Part shown: piece by piece, positions 7,149 to 8,262 of the stretch
Position numbering within the stretch: the stretch's first letter is position 1
Layout of the letters: the number at the start of each line of letters is the position of its first letter
Origin: Bryobacterales bacterium
GTDB taxonomy: Bacteria; Acidobacteriota; Terriglobia; Bryobacterales; Bryobacteraceae
DNA: 8,262 nucleotides
Reading direction: 5' to 3'
Assembly (NCBI GenBank): GCA_025353235.1
Contig: JANXQZ010000897.1
Coordinates: forward strand, 1 to 8,262
Made by a program: the position numbers and the translations under genes
Notes under the pieces: model-generated
What the model was told of the DNA's origin: nothing
What the model saw: the letters and a program-made list of their open reading frames with translations, nothing else
Database searches by the model: none

Positions 7149-7235
7149 GCTCTCTTCTAAAGGGTAAACTGAATGCGGGTTAAGGCTACGAACAAATATA
7201 TCTGAACGCTGGAAGCATCCGGGCGGTCTTAGCTT
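7149..7235. promoter_or_regulatory. Divergent intergenic region between polX and the ECF sigma gene
   Basis: These 87 bases must hold the promoters for both polX (leftward) and the sigma operon (rightward), unless they lie inside the opposing genes. An AT-rich core (AACAAATATATC, 7191-7202) is the likeliest melting region, but I find no convincing paired -35/-10 in either direction. There is no strong Shine-Dalgarno before the sigma-factor GTG at 7236. Confidence 0.4.
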
Positions 7236-7790
7236 GTGAACGTGGATCGAGCATTGACTGAATTCGTAGCGCTGGCAAGCAAGGAAGTAGAAACTGACAA
7301 TCGATTTGCCGCGCTGGTGGATCGGCAATCGTGCTTCATCTTTCGTGTGGCGTATGCGGTTTTAAGGAACGCTCATGATGCTGAAGACGCTGTGCAGGAG
7401 ACTTTCCTCAAGCTGTATCGAAACCGAAGCTGGGAGCGCATGGACAACGAGCGTGCATTTCTGGCCAGGGCCGCTTGGCGCGTCGCGGTTGACCGCCTTC
7501 CTGCCCGCCGGGTAGACCAACCGGATTCCAACATTCTTGCGATCGGCTTGAACCCCGAACAGGCTGCCATCGGTGCGGATCTGAACGTTACCATTCACCG
7601 GCTGATGGATGCGCTCCCCGAAGAGTTGCGCCAACCACTCGCACTCTCCACCGTAGAGGATTTGAATTCTCGTGAGATCGCCGCAGTGATGGGAATCCCT
7701 GAGGGAACGGTGCGGACGAGATTGATGCGAGCGCGGCAAATTCTCAAACTGAAGCTGGCCGCTTTACTAGGGAGTCTCCATGCAAGATAA
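7236..7790 (+). CDS. ECF-type RNA polymerase sigma factor
   Basis: A 184-residue sigma-70-family factor of the extracytoplasmic-function kind, which redirects RNA polymerase to a stress or envelope regulon. Region 2 spans about 24-90, with FRVAYAVLRNAHDAEDAVQE and TFLKLYR (core binding and -10 recognition). Region 4 spans about 121-172, with LPEELRQPLALSTVEDLNSR followed by the helix-turn-helix EIAAVMGIPEGTVRTRLMRA. There is no region 1.1 or 3, as expected for the class. The GTG at 7236 is chosen because region 2 requires an N-terminus near there; a second GTG lies two codons on. Neither has a clear ribosome site. The stop overlaps the next gene by 11 bases, indicating an operon whose second product probably controls the sigma factor. 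The ECF subgroup cannot be assigned by eye. Confidence 0.93.
   Translation: MNVDRALTEFVALASKEVETDNRFAALVDRQSCFIFRVAYAVLRNAHDAEDAVQETFLKLYRNRSWERMDNERAFLARAAWRVAVDRLPARRVDQPDSNILAIGLNPEQAAIGADLNVTIHRLMDALPEELRQPLALSTVEDLNSREIAAVMGIPEGTVRTRLMRARQILKLKLAALLGSLHAR
7769..7774 (+). promoter_or_regulatory. Ribosome binding site of the putative anti-sigma gene
   Basis: AGGGAG inside the end of the sigma gene, five bases before the ATG at 7780. It supports the 11-base overlap of the two genes. Confidence 0.65.
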
Positions 7791-8244
7791 CGAACTGGAT
7801 CGAATACTGGATGGCGCGCTGGCGGGCTACTCGGATGCTACTCCGCTGGCAGGCCTGGAGCAGCGTGTGCTAAATCGCATCGGCAGCGGGAAGCGCAACC
7901 GGCGTTGGCTGCGTTGCTTCCAAGTTGCGGGAGCGATGGCCGCGATCTTGTTGCTCGGTTTCGTAGCGCTCTCGCTGCGGACTCGTCCAGAGACGCCGTT
8001 CCCGATCGCTACGGCGCCGCCGCAGAGGGCACTGGCCCCCGCGCCGATCCCAAGACGAATCCCCGCTCGCCGCAATCTCGACCGGAGACCGGACAAGTTT
8101 CCTTCCCCCGCGCCGTTAACAACGGAAGAGCGCACCTTGTTAGCTCTCATCAGAAGCGCTCCCGAGACGATTAAAATGGCTAGCGCTGCCATTGAAATTC
8201 CACCCATTCAAATCCCGCCCTTGCAAAGCGACGGGTCGCAGTAA
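7780..8244 (+). CDS. Single-pass membrane protein, putative anti-sigma factor
   Basis: A 154-residue protein not assignable to a named family. It has a short cytoplasmic N-terminal part (1-45) with a DNELDRILDGALAGYSDATP segment and an amphipathic LEQRVLNRIGSG helix. A basic stretch (KRNRRWLR, 38-45) is followed by one membrane helix (about 47-66, FQVAGAMAAILLLGFVALSL). The outer part is rich in proline and arginine (70-112), then a predicted helix TTEERTLLALIRSAPETIKM and a proline-rich end. The positive-inside rule puts the N-terminus in the cytoplasm. Overlap with the ECF gene, a good ribosome site and this topology all suggest a membrane-bound anti-sigma factor. The His-Cys-Cys zinc motif of the common anti-sigma domain is absent: the only cysteine is C46. 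Function is therefore inferred from context only. Confidence 0.8.
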   Translation: MQDNELDRILDGALAGYSDATPLAGLEQRVLNRIGSGKRNRRWLRCFQVAGAMAAILLLGFVALSLRTRPETPFPIATAPPQRALAPAPIPRRIPARRNLDRRPDKFPSPAPLTTEERTLLALIRSAPETIKMASAAIEIPPIQIPPLQSDGSQ

Positions 8245-8248
8245 GGAG
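8243..8248 (+). promoter_or_regulatory. Ribosome binding site of the truncated last gene
   Basis: AAGGAG overlaps the TAA stop (8242-8244) of the preceding gene and stands five bases before an ATG at 8254. It is the strongest Shine-Dalgarno in the window. Confidence 0.7.
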
Positions 8249-8253
8249 AACTC

Positions 8254-8262
8254 ATGTCAAAC
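8254..8262 (+). CDS. Start of a third gene in the sigma operon (cut by the window end)
   Basis: Only Met-Ser-Asn is visible. The ATG at 8254 follows a strong AAGGAG at the right spacing and lies nine bases after the putative anti-sigma stop, so a third co-transcribed gene is very likely. Its product cannot be guessed from three residues; in such operons a further envelope or secreted protein is common. Confidence 0.55.

Noticed and set aside
7149..7328. 60-codon upstream extension of polX
   Set aside because: It crosses the start of the divergent sigma-factor gene, lacks family similarity, and the ATG at 7148 gives the normal PolX N-terminus and length.

Overview
The window looks like chromosomal DNA of an Acidobacteriota-type bacterium (Solibacter/Bryobacter-like). 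This is inferred from gene content, not from a database match: an Oar-like TonB-dependent receptor with an N-terminal carboxypeptidase-regulatory-like domain, a large beta-propeller/Y_Y_Y sensor kinase paired with a NarL-type regulator, and an ECF sigma factor followed by a small single-pass membrane protein. Base composition is moderately GC-rich throughout and coding is dense. I see no rRNA, tRNA, CRISPR array, insertion sequence or integrase.

Left part (1-4767). The window opens inside a TonB-dependent receptor gene read leftwards (start at 640). A plausible sigma-70 promoter lies upstream of it, with a 22-bp imperfect palindrome upstream of the promoter. Also leftward (770-1108) is a small gene for a membrane-anchored coiled-coil protein built from 7- and 11-residue repeats. 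Divergent from it, a two-gene operon reads rightwards: a 980-residue sensor histidine kinase with 14 propeller blades outside the membrane (1196-4138), then its NarL/LuxR-type response regulator (4135-4767), whose probable TTG start overlaps the kinase stop. Together these may be a sensing unit and an outer-membrane uptake unit, but regulation of the receptor by the kinase is only a hypothesis.

Middle part (4768-7148). A strong 20-bp-stem hairpin sits between the convergent regulator operon and a leftward pair: a family X DNA polymerase with a complete PHP nuclease domain (polX) and a Nudix hydrolase of the ADP-ribose pyrophosphatase type. The two share an ATGA stop/start overlap, so they are probably co-translated. 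They suggest DNA repair combined with nucleotide or ADP-ribose clean-up.

Right part (7149-8262). Divergent from polX, an ECF sigma factor (7236-7790) overlaps a small single-TM protein (7780-8244) that sits where an anti-sigma factor would be expected but has no zinc-binding anti-sigma motif. Nine bases later a third gene begins, with a strong ribosome binding site, and is cut by the window end.

Nothing here is clearly a novel defence or mobile system. The most worthwhile leads are the palindrome/promoter arrangement, the repeat-built coiled-coil protein, the polX-Nudix coupling and the atypical putative anti-sigma gene.
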